64,000 bases of DNA from positions 635,136 to 699,135 of the forward strand of contig NZ_LT622360.1 of assembly GCF_900098925.1 (NCBI RefSeq). Reading direction: 5' to 3'. Positions 25,847 through 36,265 of this stretch are shown here, piece by piece. Each line of letters opens with the position of its first letter. The first letter of the stretch is position 1. The notes below the pieces were generated by a model. The model saw only the letters and a program-made list of their open reading frames with translations. It was not told where the DNA came from and searched no databases. Made by a program: the position numbers and the translations under genes. Origin of the DNA: Bacillus massiliglaciei (GTDB lineage: Bacteria; Bacillota; Bacilli; Bacillales; DSM-1321).

Positions 25847-26449
25847 ATGTATACATTTTTTCTATTTATCCTTTTTCTATTAAATATTCTGACGATCTTT
25901 TTTGTCATTCTCCTTTATTCCCGTCAAAACCGTCTTATTCATTTGGAACAGCGGCAAAAAGAAATGGCTGAAGAAATCGAAAATCTTATGACAGAGTACC
26001 TTTTGGAAATAAAGGAAGAGAATGAATTACTGTTGCAGAGGTTGGAATCAGACAGGGGAACTGTTACAGCCCAAGGTTCATCCCAGTCTTACGAAGCAGC
26101 GAATACCGAGAGTGCAGATCCTGTGCAAACTCAATCGTCAGCCTATAATCTCAAAAAAGCACGGACAGCCTATTTATCTGTTCAGGAAACGAAGCTGGAT
26201 TCTGCTGAAAAAGAAAGTGAATTGCCAGGTATGGCTGAACAGGAATTTGATAAGAATGAGAAATTAGGGAACGAGAAGGCGGCAGAAAACTTGGATAATA
26301 AGATGGAAGCGGGCGGAATAAACACTGGCTCTTCACTCACGGATGAAGTTCTCCTGCTCCATCAAAAAGGCTTGAGCGCAGAACAAATCGCGAAAAAACT
26401 GGAATTGGGAAAAACAGAAGTGGAATTATTGTTGAAATTTCACGGATAA
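25847..26449 (+). CDS. swrB: Swarming motility protein SwrB (YlxL)
   Basis: SwrB promotes flagellar assembly by acting on basal-body maturation before hook export. The 200-residue protein has one N-terminal membrane helix (FFLFILFLLNILTIFFVILL), a cytoplasmic coiled coil (LIHLEQRQKEMAEEIENLM), a long variable acidic linker and a conserved C-terminal helix-turn-helix-like segment (LLHQKGLSAEQIAKKLELGK). It is slightly longer than the B. subtilis protein through the linker. Position between sigD and rpsB is conserved. Confidence 0.88.
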   Translation: MYTFFLFILFLLNILTIFFVILLYSRQNRLIHLEQRQKEMAEEIENLMTEYLLEIKEENELLLQRLESDRGTVTAQGSSQSYEAANTESADPVQTQSSAYNLKKARTAYLSVQETKLDSAEKESELPGMAEQEFDKNEKLGNEKAAENLDNKMEAGGINTGSSLTDEVLLLHQKGLSAEQIAKKLELGKTEVELLLKFHG

Positions 26450-26461
26450 TAATGTTTTTGC

Positions 26462-26490
26462 TTGCCTGTCACTGCTGATTATGCTATATT
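26462..26490 (+). promoter_or_regulatory. Probable sigma-A promoter of rpsB
   Basis: TTGCCT (26462-26467), 17 bases, then TATATT (26485-26490) with an upstream TG (TGCTATATT), making an extended -10. It would give a 5' leader of about 110 bases. Confidence 0.7.
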
Positions 26491-26521
26491 ATGAAATGGT
26501 GTTAATACACACGCTTTGTGA

Positions 26522-26562
26522 TTCATACAGATGGTGCTGTTGTAAATACAGTCCTGTATGAA
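26522..26562 (+). promoter_or_regulatory. Hairpin in the rpsB leader
   Basis: TTCATACAG (26522-26530) and CTGTATGAA (26554-26562) form a perfect 9-bp stem. Inside it CTGT and ACAG can pair around a TGTAAAT loop. It lies between the promoter and the rpsB start and could be an autoregulatory r-protein leader; this is inference from position and structure. Confidence 0.45.
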
Positions 26563-26608
26563 AACGATCAAGGCGGAGGAAAAACAAAACCATTTAGGAG
26601 GAACTATA

Positions 26609-27322
26609 ATGTCAGTCATTTCTATGAAACAATTGCTTGAAGCTGGTGTTCATTTCGGACATCAAACACGCCGCTGGAACCCAAAAATGAAGAAGTATAT
26701 CTTCACGGAGCGTAACGGCATCTACATCATTGACCTTCAAAAAACAGTGAAAAAAGTCGAAGAAGCTTACAACTTCGTTAAGGAATTGGCAGCTAACGGC
26801 GGAACTGTACTTTTTGTAGGAACTAAAAAGCAAGCACAAGAATCTGTTAAAGAAGAAGCTATCCGTTCTGGTATGTACTATGTAAACCAACGCTGGTTAG
26901 GCGGAACTTTAACAAACTTTGAAACAATTCAAAAGCGTATTGCTCGCCTGAAAGAAATCGAGAAGATGGAAGAAGAAGGAATCTTCGAAGTGCTTCCTAA
27001 GAAAGAAGTTATCCAACTGAAAAAAGAATGGGAACGCTTAGAGAAATTCTTGGGCGGCATTAAAGATATGAAAACACTTCCTGATGCAATCTTCGTTATT
27101 GATCCTCGCAAAGAGCGTATTGCTGTAGCGGAAGCTCATAAATTGAACATTCCATTGGTTGGTATCGTTGATACAAACTGTGACCCTGACGAAATCGATG
27201 TTGTTATTCCTGCGAATGATGATGCGATTCGTGCGGTTAAATTGCTTACTGGCAAAATGGCAGATGCGATCTTAGAAGCTAAACAAGGCGAAGAAACAGC
27301 AACAGAAACAACAACTGCTTAA
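26609..27322 (+). CDS. rpsB: 30S ribosomal protein S2
   Basis: S2 is a late-assembling 30S protein needed for S1/mRNA contacts. The conserved start [22 protein letters not shown] and the segment [31 protein letters not shown] identify it. ATG 26609 has TAGGAGG nine bases upstream; the upstream frame extension is not conserved. 237 residues. It ends in a Glu/Thr-rich tail. A strong terminator separates it from tsf. Confidence 0.98.
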   Translation: MSVISMKQLLEAGVHFGHQTRRWNPKMKKYIFTERNGIYIIDLQKTVKKVEEAYNFVKELAANGGTVLFVGTKKQAQESVKEEAIRSGMYYVNQRWLGGTLTNFETIQKRIARLKEIEKMEEEGIFEVLPKKEVIQLKKEWERLEKFLGGIKDMKTLPDAIFVIDPRKERIAVAEAHKLNIPLVGIVDTNCDPDEIDVVIPANDDAIRAVKLLTGKMADAILEAKQGEETATETTTA

Positions 27323-27331
27323 TTTTTCCCG

Positions 27332-27373
27332 AAAAAGGTGATAAGAGGATAATGCCTTTTATCACCTTTTTTT
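27332..27373 (+). terminator. Intrinsic terminator between rpsB and tsf
   Basis: AAAAAGGTGATAA pairs with TTATCACCTTTTTTT around a GAGGATAATGCCT loop. It implies partial readthrough or a separate tsf promoter, which could not be identified. Confidence 0.85.
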
Positions 27374-27499
27374 ACGATATTCCGTTCCAATGAATGGAAT
27401 ACAATGAAGCAAAAAGACATAACCGGGCTAAAAAATGTATTTCCCGGCAAAATAGCAGAAGACTGCTAACATGTACTTAATTTTAAGGAGGATATTAAT

Positions 27500-28384
27500 A
27501 TGGCAATTACTGCACAATTAGTTAAAGAATTGCGTGAAAAAACCGGTGCCGGCATGATGGACTGCAAAAAAGCATTGGTTGAAACTGACGGCGACATGGA
27601 AAAAGCAATCGATTTCCTTCGTGAAAAAGGGATTGCAAAGGCTGCTAAGAAAGGCGACCGTATTGCTGCTGAAGGTCTTACTTCTATTGTTGTGGACGGA
27701 AACGAAGCAGTTATCCTGGAAGTGAACTCTGAAACAGATTTCGTTGCAAAAAATGAAGGTTTCCAAACTCTTGTAAAAGAATTGGGAGAATTCTTATTAG
27801 CAAACAAACCTGAGAGCGTAGAAGCAGCTCTTGAACAAACAATGAGCAATGGTGCAAAAGTGGAGGACCACATTAATGCAGCAATTGCTAAAATTGGAGA
27901 AAAGTTAACTCTTCGCAGATTCCAAATCGTTACTAAAACAGATAACGATGCTTTTGGCGCATATCTTCATATGGGCGGCCGCATTTCTGTGCTTTCTGTT
28001 CTTGAAGGAACATCTGATGAGGATGCTGCAAAAGACGTTTCTATGCATATTGCTGCGATTAATCCAAAATACGTTTCACGTGACCAAGTTGACGCAAGTG
28101 AATTAGAGCGTGAACGTGAAGTATTGACTCAACAAGCATTGAATGAAGGCAAGCCTGAGAAGATTGTTGCAAAAATGGTTGAAGGCCGAATTAATAAATT
28201 CTACGAAGAAATCTGTGTCAACGAGCAGGCGTTCGTTAAGAATCCAGACCAAAAAGTTGCACAGTTTGTAGAATCAAAGGGCGGAAAAATTGCCTCTTTC
28301 ATTCGCTATGAAGTAGGAGAAGGAATTGAAAAACGCCAAGATAACTTTGCTGAGGAAGTAATGAGCCAAGTTAAGAAAGACTAA
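27500..28384 (+). CDS. tsf: Elongation factor Ts
   Basis: EF-Ts is the nucleotide exchange factor of EF-Tu. N-terminal UBA-like domain ([19 protein letters not shown]), the [12 protein letters not shown] motif and two core subdomains are present; 294 residues, ATG with AAGGAGG upstream. The run rpsB-tsf-pyrH-frr is conserved in most bacteria. Confidence 0.98.
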   Translation: MAITAQLVKELREKTGAGMMDCKKALVETDGDMEKAIDFLREKGIAKAAKKGDRIAAEGLTSIVVDGNEAVILEVNSETDFVAKNEGFQTLVKELGEFLLANKPESVEAALEQTMSNGAKVEDHINAAIAKIGEKLTLRRFQIVTKTDNDAFGAYLHMGGRISVLSVLEGTSDEDAAKDVSMHIAAINPKYVSRDQVDASELEREREVLTQQALNEGKPEKIVAKMVEGRINKFYEEICVNEQAFVKNPDQKVAQFVESKGGKIASFIRYEVGEGIEKRQDNFAEEVMSQVKKD

Positions 28385-28399
28385 TTTTTAGTCTTGGTT

Positions 28400-28432
28400 G
28401 AATAGGGGACACACCGTGTGTTCCCTATTTTT
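28400..28432 (+). terminator. Intrinsic terminator after tsf
   Basis: AATAGGGGACACAC and GTGTGTTCCCTATT form a long stem with a CGT-type loop, followed by TTTTT. Confidence 0.88.
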
Positions 28433-28494
28433 GAATCGTCATAATGATGGAATGTGGCAGGGCGAACGAAAAGATTACATAGTTGGAGGTTCTC

Positions 28495-29217
28495 ATGAGC
28501 AACGCGAAATATAAACGTGTCGTATTAAAATTAAGCGGCGAGGCTTTAGCCGGTGAAGAAGGATTTGGGATAAACCCGGCAATTATTAAGTCCATTGCCG
28601 AGCAAGTTAAAGAAGTAGCTGAGCTGGATGTTCAAGTCGCGGTTGTTGTCGGCGGCGGAAACATATGGCGCGGAAAAGTTGGCAGTGAAATGGGCATGGA
28701 CCGTGCAAATGCAGACTATATGGGGATGCTTGCAACCGTTATGAATTCATTGGCTCTGCAAGACAGCCTTGAACAAATGGGAATTCAAACCAGAGTTCAA
28801 ACTTCAATTGAAATGAGACAGGTAGCAGAACCTTATATTCGCAGGAAGGCAATCCGCCATCTCGAAAAACAGAGGGTAGTCATTTTTGCTGCCGGTACAG
28901 GAAACCCTTATTTCTCAACTGATACAACCGCAGCGCTTCGTGCGGCTGAAATTGAAGCTGACGTTATATTAATGGCTAAAAATAATGTAGATGGCGTTTA
29001 CAGTGCGGATCCTTTTAAAGATAAAGACGCTGTGAAATATGAAGAATTATCGTATTTGGATGTAATCAAAGAAGGCCTGGAAGTAATGGATTCAACTGCC
29101 TCATCTCTATGCATGGATAATGACATTCCGTTAATTGTTTTTTCAATCATGGAAAAAGGAAATATCAAACGTGCGGTTCTCGGTGAAACATTGGGAACAA
29201 TTGTAAGGGGGAAATAA
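28495..29217 (+). CDS. pyrH: UMP kinase PyrH
   Basis: PyrH phosphorylates UMP to UDP; bacterial UMP kinases are amino-acid kinase family hexamers regulated by GTP and [21 protein letters not shown] and [11 protein letters not shown] form the phosphate-binding region; [14 protein letters not shown] and [11 protein letters not shown] are the acceptor part. ATG 28495 (MSNAKYKR) follows TTGGAGGT; the TTG inside that site is a false start. 240 residues. The stop shares a base with the first ATG of frr. Confidence 0.98.
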   Translation: MSNAKYKRVVLKLSGEALAGEEGFGINPAIIKSIAEQVKEVAELDVQVAVVVGGGNIWRGKVGSEMGMDRANADYMGMLATVMNSLALQDSLEQMGIQTRVQTSIEMRQVAEPYIRRKAIRHLEKQRVVIFAAGTGNPYFSTDTTAALRAAEIEADVILMAKNNVDGVYSADPFKDKDAVKYEELSYLDVIKEGLEVMDSTASSLCMDNDIPLIVFSIMEKGNIKRAVLGETLGTIVRGK

Positions 29218-29219
29218 TG

Positions 29220-29777
29220 ATGCCAAAACAAGTTATTTCAAATGCAACATCAAGAATGGAGAAAGCGATCGGCGCATATACAAGAGAATTGGCCAGCATC
29301 AGAGCAGGCCGGGCAAATGCCTCATTGCTGGATCGAATCACTGTAGATTATTATGGTTCTCCTACACCTGTTAATCAGCTTGCCGGAATTTCTGTCCCAG
29401 AGGCCCGTCTATTGGTGATTCAGCCTTATGACAAAACGATTTTAGGTGAGATTGAGAAGGCAATTTTAAAATCAGATTTAGGACTGAACCCGGCGAACGA
29501 CGGATCACTGATTCGAATTGCCATTCCTGCTTTAACAGAAGAACGCCGGAAAGAATTGGTGAAGCAAGTTAAGAAGGAAGCGGAAGAAGCCAAAATTGCC
29601 ATCCGTAATATCCGCCGGGATGCTAACGAAGATTTGAAGAAATTGGAGAAGAACGGCGAAATTACAGAAGATGATTTACGCGGTTATTCCGATGATATTC
29701 AAAAACTGACGGATACGAACATTACAAAGATTGATGATATTACCAAAAATAAAGAAAAAGAAATTCTTGATGTTTAA
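29220..29777 (+). CDS. frr: Ribosome recycling factor
   Basis: RRF splits post-termination ribosomes with EF-G. The two-domain protein shows [32 protein letters not shown] and [19 protein letters not shown]; 185 residues from the second of two adjacent ATGs, which has the better spacing to AAGGGGG. The ATG three bases earlier is also possible. Confidence 0.98.
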   Translation: MPKQVISNATSRMEKAIGAYTRELASIRAGRANASLLDRITVDYYGSPTPVNQLAGISVPEARLLVIQPYDKTILGEIEKAILKSDLGLNPANDGSLIRIAIPALTEERRKELVKQVKKEAEEAKIAIRNIRRDANEDLKKLEKNGEITEDDLRGYSDDIQKLTDTNITKIDDITKNKEKEILDV

Positions 29778-30203
29778 TTTATTGAAATATTGATCATTGG
29801 GCAAGGAGAAATCCTATAGCTTGATTTAAATGAACCGAATTCATGTCGAAATGGCAGGATCTGGCGTCGGTGGCAGGGGATCTATTTATTCTTTCCCAAA
29901 CAACTGCTGATGTCAGTGAAATGGCAGGACAGAACGAGGTTCTTTTTTTAATGCCTGTCCCTTGGAAATCCATTTTCACTAATGGCTTTTAAATCCAAAA
30001 ATGAATACATTTGCATTTTTATTTTAGGGAGATTTTGGATTTTGCTTATTCTATCGTCAAAATCTTTTTCATAATAATAATAGGACTTCACATGCTTTTT
30101 TGATATTATTATATAGATTCACGACAATGGAGATGCCGTGGGAGATACATAGTACGAAGCATAATATGTATGGTATAAGTACAACCTGATAGGAGACTAA
30201 GCT
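29778..30203 (+). other. Intergenic region frr-uppS
   Basis: No convincing gene in 426 bases. It holds a short hairpin with seven T's (29931-29949), two copies of GAAATGGCAGGA about 70 bases apart, a perfect AATCCAAAA/TTTTGGATT inverted repeat (29992-30000 and 30033-30041), and AT-rich DNA before uppS in which TTCACA and TTATAT boxes about 16 apart (near 30087-30114) may be the promoter. Confidence 0.5.
29931..29949 (+). terminator. Weak intrinsic terminator after frr
   Basis: AGAAC-GAG-GTTCT followed by TTTTTT. The stem has only five pairs, but an outer GGACAG/CTGTCC pairing spans it. Confidence 0.4.
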
Positions 30204-30977
30204 ATGGATTCAATATGGAAGCGTATCGTTAAAAAGGATGCTTCTTCCGATTTAACAAATAGAATTAAGAAAGCGAAAGAAAGCGGTATACCGCATCACG
30301 TCGCCATCATTATGGATGGAAATGGACGCTGGGCTAAAAAGAGATCTCTGCCCCGAATTGCCGGCCATCATGAGGGTATGAAAGTCGTGAAAAAAATCAC
30401 GAAATTCGCCAGCAAATTAGGAGTGAGTTCACTTACACTCTACGCCTTCTCAACAGAAAACTGGAAACGGCCAAAAAGTGAAGTTGAGTTTTTGATGAAA
30501 CTCCCGGAAGAATTTTTGGGCACATTTCTTCCAGAACTGATTGAAGAAAATGTCAGAGTGGAAATGATAGGGGAGAAGGAAACTTTGCCAGCCCATACTA
30601 AAAGGGCAATAGACAGGGCGATGGAAGAGACGAAAGGCAATACAGGACTTGTGCTGAATTTTGCCTTGAACTATGGAAGCCGGGCAGAAATCCTTAAAGC
30701 GGTTCAACATGTTTTGGAAGATGTCGAGAGCGGTATTCTGCCTAAGGAATTAACAGAGGAAATTTTCTCGAAGTATTTGATGACAAGCACTATGCCAGAT
30801 CCTGATTTGCTGATCCGGACGAGTGGAGAAATCCGATTGAGCAATTTTATGTTGTGGCAGTCAGCCTATTCTGAGCTTTGGTTTACCGATGTTTTATGGC
30901 CGGACTTTAAGGAGGAACATTTCCTCGAAGCGCTTGAAGTTTACCAGAAACGTGTTCGGAGATATGGCGGTGTGTAA
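30204..30977 (+). CDS. uppS: Undecaprenyl diphosphate synthase (cis-prenyltransferase) UppS
   Basis: UppS makes the C55 lipid carrier for peptidoglycan and teichoic acid. The substrate site HVAIIMDGNGRWAKKR (catalytic Asp at residue 38), LTLYAFSTENWKRP and DLLIRTSGEIRLSNFMLWQ are intact; 257 residues. First gene of the uppS-cdsA-dxr-rasP run. Confidence 0.98.
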   Translation: MDSIWKRIVKKDASSDLTNRIKKAKESGIPHHVAIIMDGNGRWAKKRSLPRIAGHHEGMKVVKKITKFASKLGVSSLTLYAFSTENWKRPKSEVEFLMKLPEEFLGTFLPELIEENVRVEMIGEKETLPAHTKRAIDRAMEETKGNTGLVLNFALNYGSRAEILKAVQHVLEDVESGILPKELTEEIFSKYLMTSTMPDPDLLIRTSGEIRLSNFMLWQSAYSELWFTDVLWPDFKEEHFLEALEVYQKRVRRYGGV

Positions 30978-31002
30978 TCTAGAAGGTGAGGATAAGTAAA
31001 TA

Positions 31003-31791
31003 ATGAAAGAAAGAATTATTACAGCTATCGTGATGGCAGCAGTTTTTATCCCGCTGCTTTTGATCGGCAGCCTTCCGTTTTTAATCTTGGTGTATATTTT
31101 AGCTTCAATTGGACTGTATGAATTATGTAAAATGAAGCAAATCAGCATAACGTCCGCTCCTGCTATTATTTCTTTTTTATTGTTGTGGATGCTGCTGATT
31201 CCTGATGGAGGAAATGGTTTTTTCGGAACAATCGATCGAAAGGTACAAATCTTTTTGCTTGGATTGCTGTGCATGTTAATTGTAACTGTACTCTCAAAAA
31301 ATCGTTTCACTTTTGACCATGCAGGCTTCCTTGTGATCTCAGTCCTGTATGTGGCAATGGGATTTTACTTTCTGTTTTTGACGAGAGAGCAAGGAATTGG
31401 AAATGTTTTGTTCGTTTTATTTACAATCTGGGCGACCGATTCCGGTGCCTACTTTGTAGGGAAATCTGTTGGTAAGCGGAAGCTATGGCCGGAAATCAGT
31501 CCGAATAAAACAGTAGAAGGATTTCTCGGCGGTATTATCTGTGCATTGGCGGTCGCTGCAGGATTTATCCTTTTTGGAAACCTCTCTTTTTCAGCAGGAG
31601 AGATGATACTGTTGAGTATAGTGGTATCCATTTTTGGACAGCTTGGAGACTTGGTTCAGTCAGCTTATAAAAGGCACTACGGTGTTAAGGATTCAGGCAG
31701 GCTGCTCCCAGGACACGGCGGAATTTTAGACAGGCTTGACAGTGTCATTTTTATTTTGCCGATTTTGCATTTATTAACATTGATGAATTAA
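31003..31791 (+). CDS. cdsA: Phosphatidate cytidylyltransferase CdsA
   Basis: CdsA makes CDP-diacylglycerol from phosphatidate and CTP. It is a multi-spanning membrane protein (about seven or eight helices) with the C-terminal signature SAYKRHYGVKDSGRLLPGHG, GGILDRLDS, holding the metal-binding Asp residues. 262 residues, ATG with AGGTGAGGA upstream. Confidence 0.97.
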   Translation: MKERIITAIVMAAVFIPLLLIGSLPFLILVYILASIGLYELCKMKQISITSAPAIISFLLLWMLLIPDGGNGFFGTIDRKVQIFLLGLLCMLIVTVLSKNRFTFDHAGFLVISVLYVAMGFYFLFLTREQGIGNVLFVLFTIWATDSGAYFVGKSVGKRKLWPEISPNKTVEGFLGGIICALAVAAGFILFGNLSFSAGEMILLSIVVSIFGQLGDLVQSAYKRHYGVKDSGRLLPGHGGILDRLDSVIFILPILHLLTLMN

Positions 31792-31824
31792 AAAATTGCA
31801 GCTAGGAGTAGGAGATGAACCAAA

Positions 31825-32982
31825 TTGAAATATATTAGCCTGCTCGGTTCTACTGGTTCTATAGGGGAACAGACAGCAGATGTGGTGAGAGCACATCCAG
31901 ACCAGTTTCGAATCGTAGCGCTTTCCGCAGGGAAAAATATTGATTTAGTAAGAAAACAAATTCAAGAGTTCAGACCAGAGCTGGTATCTGTTCAGACTAA
32001 AGAAGGCCGCGATATCCTGAAAAGTGAATTTGCCGGCCAGGGAATCACTTTCCTTTATGGCGAGGAAGGGATGAGAGAGACAGCGGTTTTTGGAAAGGCT
32101 TCTATTCTCATTAATGCTGTACTGGGCAGTGTTGGCCTGCATCCAACATTAGAGGCAATCCGGGCCAAAAAGGATATTGCGATTGCTAACAAGGAAACTT
32201 TGGTTACAGCCGGTCATCTAGTTATGGCGGAAGCGGAAAAGGCTGGGATTTCCCTCTTGCCTGTTGACAGTGAACATTCTGCCATTTTTCAGGCTTTACA
32301 GGGAGAAAAAGAGAAAAACATTGAGCGGTTAATTATTACGGCCTCTGGCGGAAGTTTTCGCGATCGCAGCAGGGAAGAGCTGAGCGGTGTAACAGTCGAA
32401 CAGGCTTTAAATCATCCTAACTGGTCTATGGGCGCAAAAATCACCATTGATTCTGCTTCCATGATGAATAAAGGCCTTGAAGTGATTGAAGCGCATTGGC
32501 TTTTCGATATGCCTTATGAGAAAATCGATGTTCTTCTTCATCGAGAAAGTGTCATACATTCGATGATTGAGTTTCATGATTCAAGTGTGATGGCCCAGTT
32601 GGGCACACCAGATATGAGAGTGCCGATTCAATACGCCCTCACATATCCGGACAGACTGCCTCTGGCCCGCAAGCATCGTTTAAACCTGGCGGACATCGGA
32701 AAACTCCATTTTGAAGAAATGAATGTTAAAAGGTATCCTTGTTTGCAATTTGCATATGATGCGGGTAAAATAGGCGGAACAATGCCGACCGTATTAAATG
32801 CGGCCAATGAAGCGGCTGTTGCAGGATTCCTTGCAGGACAGATTTCGTTTTTGGAAATCGAATCAATGATCGAAGAAGCTTTGAATAAACATGAGGTTAC
32901 AGCAAGTCCAAATTTAGAAGTCATACAGCATGTGGATAAGGAAACCCGCCAGCGGATTGAATCAATATGGAAAAAGAGGTGA
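31825..32982 (+). CDS. dxr: 1-deoxy-D-xylulose 5-phosphate reductoisomerase Dxr
   Basis: Second enzyme of the MEP isoprenoid pathway, making MEP with NADPH; supplies UppS. NADPH fold GSTGSIGEQ (residues 8-16), metal site [16 protein letters not shown], flexible loop [10 protein letters not shown] and [16 protein letters not shown]. Starts with TTG; no ATG is available in frame and TAGGAGTAGGAG lies upstream. 385 residues. Confidence 0.98.
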   Translation: MKYISLLGSTGSIGEQTADVVRAHPDQFRIVALSAGKNIDLVRKQIQEFRPELVSVQTKEGRDILKSEFAGQGITFLYGEEGMRETAVFGKASILINAVLGSVGLHPTLEAIRAKKDIAIANKETLVTAGHLVMAEAEKAGISLLPVDSEHSAIFQALQGEKEKNIERLIITASGGSFRDRSREELSGVTVEQALNHPNWSMGAKITIDSASMMNKGLEVIEAHWLFDMPYEKIDVLLHRESVIHSMIEFHDSSVMAQLGTPDMRVPIQYALTYPDRLPLARKHRLNLADIGKLHFEEMNVKRYPCLQFAYDAGKIGGTMPTVLNAANEAAVAGFLAGQISFLEIESMIEEALNKHEVTASPNLEVIQHVDKETRQRIESIWKKR

Positions 32983-32988
32983 TCTAGT

Positions 32989-34254
32989 ATGCAGACTCTG
33001 GAAACCATTATAGCGTTTATTATTATTTTTGGTGCTTTGGTTTTTTTCCATGAACTTGGACATTTATTCTTTGCGAAACGTGCCGGCATTTTATGCCGGG
33101 AGTTTGCTATCGGTTTCGGCCCGAAGGTTTTTACGTATAAAAAGAAAGAGACTTTGTATACGATAAGACTTCTTCCCCTTGGCGGATATGTCAGAATGGC
33201 CGGAGAAGATGCAGAAAGTGCAGAAATTAAACCGGGCTACCGAGTCGGACTCCTTATGGATGAAGAAGAGACAGTCCAAAAGATTATTATTAACAATAAG
33301 GATAAATATCCTGATATTCGCCTGGTAGAAGTGGAATCCATTGACCTGGATCATAAATTGCTTTTGACAGGTTATGAAGAAGGTCAGGAAGAGCTTAAGA
33401 CCTTCAAAATAAGCCATGAAGCCATTATGGTGGAAGACGGGACTGAAAATCAGATTGCCCCGTATGACAGGCAATTTGCATCTAAATCACTTGGACACCG
33501 GACAATGACCATTTTTGCCGGTCCAATGATGAATTTTATTCTTGCTTTCGTCATATTTGTTCTAATTGGTCTGTTTCAAGGAGTGGCTGTGGACGAACCG
33601 AGAGTTGGCGAACTGACGAAAGACGGTACAGCCGCCGAGGCAGGATTAAAAAGCGGTGACATGATTCAATCGATAGACGGTACAGAGGTTGCCAGCTGGC
33701 AGGATGTGCAGCAAACTATACAAAAGAACCCCGGAAATGAAATTGATTTTATTGTCGAGAGGGATGGCAAGACAATGACGATCCCAGTTGTGCCGGAAGA
33801 GGTTGACAGGGATGGTGAAAAAATCGGTATCATCGGGGTGTATGCTCCAATTGAAAAAGCACCTTTAAAAGCTCTGGAATACGGAGCAACAGAAACTTAT
33901 TTCTGGACAAAACAAATCTTTGTCATTTTGGGACAAATCGTAACAGGAGGCTTCTCTGTTGACATGCTTTCAGGACCTGTCGGGATTTATAAATCAACAG
34001 AAGAGGTAGCGAAGCAAGGACTCTTCACTCTAATGAGATGGGCTGGGCTTCTGAGCATTAATTTAGGTATTATGAATCTTCTGCCGCTTCCGGCACTTGA
34101 TGGAGGAAGACTCCTATTCTTCGCAGTTGAGCTGTTGAGAGGGAAACCGATTGACAGGCAGAAAGAGGGAATTGTCCATTTTATCGGCTTTGCCTTATTA
34201 ATGCTATTAATGATTGTGGTAACATGGAATGATATTCAGAGATTTTTTCTCTAA
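32989..34254 (+). CDS. rasP: Site-2 intramembrane metalloprotease RasP (RseP family)
   Basis: RasP cleaves membrane substrates such as anti-sigma RsiW in B. subtilis. The zinc motif HELGH is at residues 21-25 in the first membrane helix; a PDZ domain follows (around VDEPRVGELTKDGTAAEAGL); the second active-site part NLLPLPALDGGRLLFF is near the C-terminus. 421 residues. Begins six bases after dxr. Confidence 0.97.
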   Translation: MQTLETIIAFIIIFGALVFFHELGHLFFAKRAGILCREFAIGFGPKVFTYKKKETLYTIRLLPLGGYVRMAGEDAESAEIKPGYRVGLLMDEEETVQKIIINNKDKYPDIRLVEVESIDLDHKLLLTGYEEGQEELKTFKISHEAIMVEDGTENQIAPYDRQFASKSLGHRTMTIFAGPMMNFILAFVIFVLIGLFQGVAVDEPRVGELTKDGTAAEAGLKSGDMIQSIDGTEVASWQDVQQTIQKNPGNEIDFIVERDGKTMTIPVVPEEVDRDGEKIGIIGVYAPIEKAPLKALEYGATETYFWTKQIFVILGQIVTGGFSVDMLSGPVGIYKSTEEVAKQGLFTLMRWAGLLSINLGIMNLLPLPALDGGRLLFFAVELLRGKPIDRQKEGIVHFIGFALLMLLMIVVTWNDIQRFFL

Positions 34255-34345
34255 TAAGCAGTAAACTCGGCGGCTGGTTAAACAGCCGTCATTCCTTTTG
34301 TCATAAAACAAACGTATGCTAAATATGCTTTCCCCTTTTAAAAAG

Positions 34346-34417
34346 CTGCCGGCATACGATATAATACCACGTATGCGGCAAGACGGCATACGATATAATA
34401 ATATGAATGCGGCAAGA
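34346..34417 (+). repeat. Tandem 34-bp repeat with inverted arms upstream of proS
   Basis: CGGCATACGATATAATA (34350-34366) recurs at 34384-34400, each followed after six variable bases by ATGCGGCAAGA, so the unit is 34 bp and present twice. Each unit has a perfect TATAAT. Around the first, TGCCGGCATAC and GTATGCGGCA form a 10-bp stem with one bulge. Lies between rasP and proS. Confidence 0.85.
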
Positions 34418-34500
34418 GCTGCCAGTGAGTATGAATGAAATGTCCCTGCCAAGGGATGGGTTATTTAAAAATTTGGATGAAGTATTGAAGAGGTGCAGAG

Positions 34501-36207
34501 ATGAAGCAAAGTACGACGTTAATTCCAACATTAAGAGAAGTGCCGGCTGATGCCGAAATTAAAAGCCACCAATTATTATTGCGTGCCGGCTATATGAGAC
34601 AAAATTCAAGCGGTGTATATAGTTTTATGCCCCTTGGAAAAAAAGTGCTTCAAAAAATTGAGAATATCGTCCGCGAAGAAATGGACAATGCCGGAGCGGT
34701 AGAATTGCTGATGCCAGCTTTGCAGCAGGCTGAATTTTGGCAGGAATCGGGGCGCTGGTATACATATGGTCCTGAGCTAATGCGTCTAAAAGACAGAAAT
34801 GACAGAGAATTCGCCCTTGGTGCAACACATGAAGAGGTTGTCACCAGCCTTATTAGGGACGAAATCAAATCTTATAAACGGCTTCCGTTAACTGTCTATC
34901 AGATTCAAACAAAGTTCAGGGATGAAAAACGCCCAAGGTTCGGATTGCTGAGGGGCCGGGAGTTCATTATGAAAGATGCCTATTCTTTTCATGCGAACCA
35001 GGACAGTCTTGATAAAGCTTACCAAAAATTATTCCAGGCTTATTCCAATATTTTTGCGCGCTGCGGCCTGGACTACCGTGCCGTTATTGCAGATTCTGGT
35101 GCAATGGGCGGGAAGGATACGCACGAATTTATGGCTCTTTCTGAAGTGGGAGAAGATACAATCGCCTACTCAGACAGTTCTGATTATGCGGCTAATATTG
35201 AGATGGCCCCTGTAATTACCCAGTATGAAAAAAGTCAGGAAGCACCGGCTGCCATGGAAAAAGTTCATACTCCGGATCAGAGAACGATTGAAGAAGTAGC
35301 GGCTCATCTAAGCGTTTCAGCAGATAAATGCATTAAATCGCTGCTGTTTAAAATTGATGATCGCCATGTTCTTGTCCTTGTCCGCGGAGATCATGAGGTC
35401 AATGACATCAAATTAAAAAATCATTTCAATGCTTCAACGGTTGAACTAGCGGCTCCTGCCGAAACGAAAGAAATAGTAGGCTGTGCAGTTGGTTCACTTG
35501 GTCCTGTTGATGTCAGTGACAAAGTAACTGTGATTGCTGATCACGCTGTAAAAGCAATTGTTAATGGAGTAACAGGTGCAAATGAAGAAGGTTACCATTA
35601 TATCAATGTAAATCCTGAGCAAGATTTCCATGCAGATGAATATTTGGACCTGCGTTTCATTACAGAGGGAGACGTTTCACCTGACGGAAAAGGAAAAATC
35701 ATTTTTGCCAAAGGAATTGAAGTCGGTCATGTATTCAAGCTTGGCACAAGATATTCAGAGGCGATGAATGCGGTATATCTGGATGAAAACGGGCGTACTC
35801 AGCCAATGATCATGGGGTGCTACGGAATCGGTGTCTCAAGAACACTTGCAGCTGTAGCTGAACAGTTTAATGATGAGAAAGGCCTTGTTTGGCCGGTGGA
35901 TTTGGCGCCTTATCAAGTTCACCTCATTCCAGTAAACATGAAAAATGAAGAACAGGCTGGATTGGCTGAAGAATTGTATAGTCAATTAAAGGCTGAACAT
36001 CTGGATGTACTGATGGATGACCGTCAGGAGCGGCCGGGAGTGAAATTTGCGGATTCCGATTTGATCGGCATTCCGGTCAGGATCACTGTTGGCAAAATGG
36101 CGGCAGAAGGAATTGTGGAAGTGAAAGACCGACGCACAGGGGAAATGTTCGAAATTTCAAAAGAAAATCTTATCGATCAAGTACGGAACCTGCTGTCTAA
36201 ACAGTAA
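34501..36207 (+). CDS. proS: Prolyl-tRNA synthetase (bacterial type, with editing domain)
   Basis: Charges tRNA-Pro. Class II catalytic motifs appear in [34 protein letters not shown] and [20 protein letters not shown] (motif 2); a YbaK-like editing insertion spans about residues 240-390; the C-terminal anticodon-binding domain ([11 protein letters not shown]...) ends the 568-residue protein. ATG 34501 with GAAGAGGTG upstream. No T-box signature was seen upstream. Confidence 0.98.
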   Translation: MKQSTTLIPTLREVPADAEIKSHQLLLRAGYMRQNSSGVYSFMPLGKKVLQKIENIVREEMDNAGAVELLMPALQQAEFWQESGRWYTYGPELMRLKDRNDREFALGATHEEVVTSLIRDEIKSYKRLPLTVYQIQTKFRDEKRPRFGLLRGREFIMKDAYSFHANQDSLDKAYQKLFQAYSNIFARCGLDYRAVIADSGAMGGKDTHEFMALSEVGEDTIAYSDSSDYAANIEMAPVITQYEKSQEAPAAMEKVHTPDQRTIEEVAAHLSVSADKCIKSLLFKIDDRHVLVLVRGDHEVNDIKLKNHFNASTVELAAPAETKEIVGCAVGSLGPVDVSDKVTVIADHAVKAIVNGVTGANEEGYHYINVNPEQDFHADEYLDLRFITEGDVSPDGKGKIIFAKGIEVGHVFKLGTRYSEAMNAVYLDENGRTQPMIMGCYGIGVSRTLAAVAEQFNDEKGLVWPVDLAPYQVHLIPVNMKNEEQAGLAEELYSQLKAEHLDVLMDDRQERPGVKFADSDLIGIPVRITVGKMAAEGIVEVKDRRTGEMFEISKENLIDQVRNLLSKQ

Positions 36208-36209
36208 AC

Positions 36210-36248
36210 AAAAAGAACATCATCCAATTTGGGATGGTGTTCTTTTTA
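36210..36248 (+). terminator. Intrinsic terminator of proS
   Basis: AAAGAACATCATCC pairs with GGATGGTGTTCTTT around AATTTG, followed by TTTTT. Confidence 0.9.
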
Positions 36249-36265
36249 ACTCGCTGGGCCGTTTT

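Noticed and set aside
34350-34417. CRISPR-like repeat
   Set aside because: Only two adjacent 34-bp units with 6-base variable parts, no spacer of CRISPR size and no cas genes.
34255-34500. T-box riboswitch before proS
   Set aside because: No GGTGG-ACCGCG-type antiterminator sequence and no leader terminator were found.
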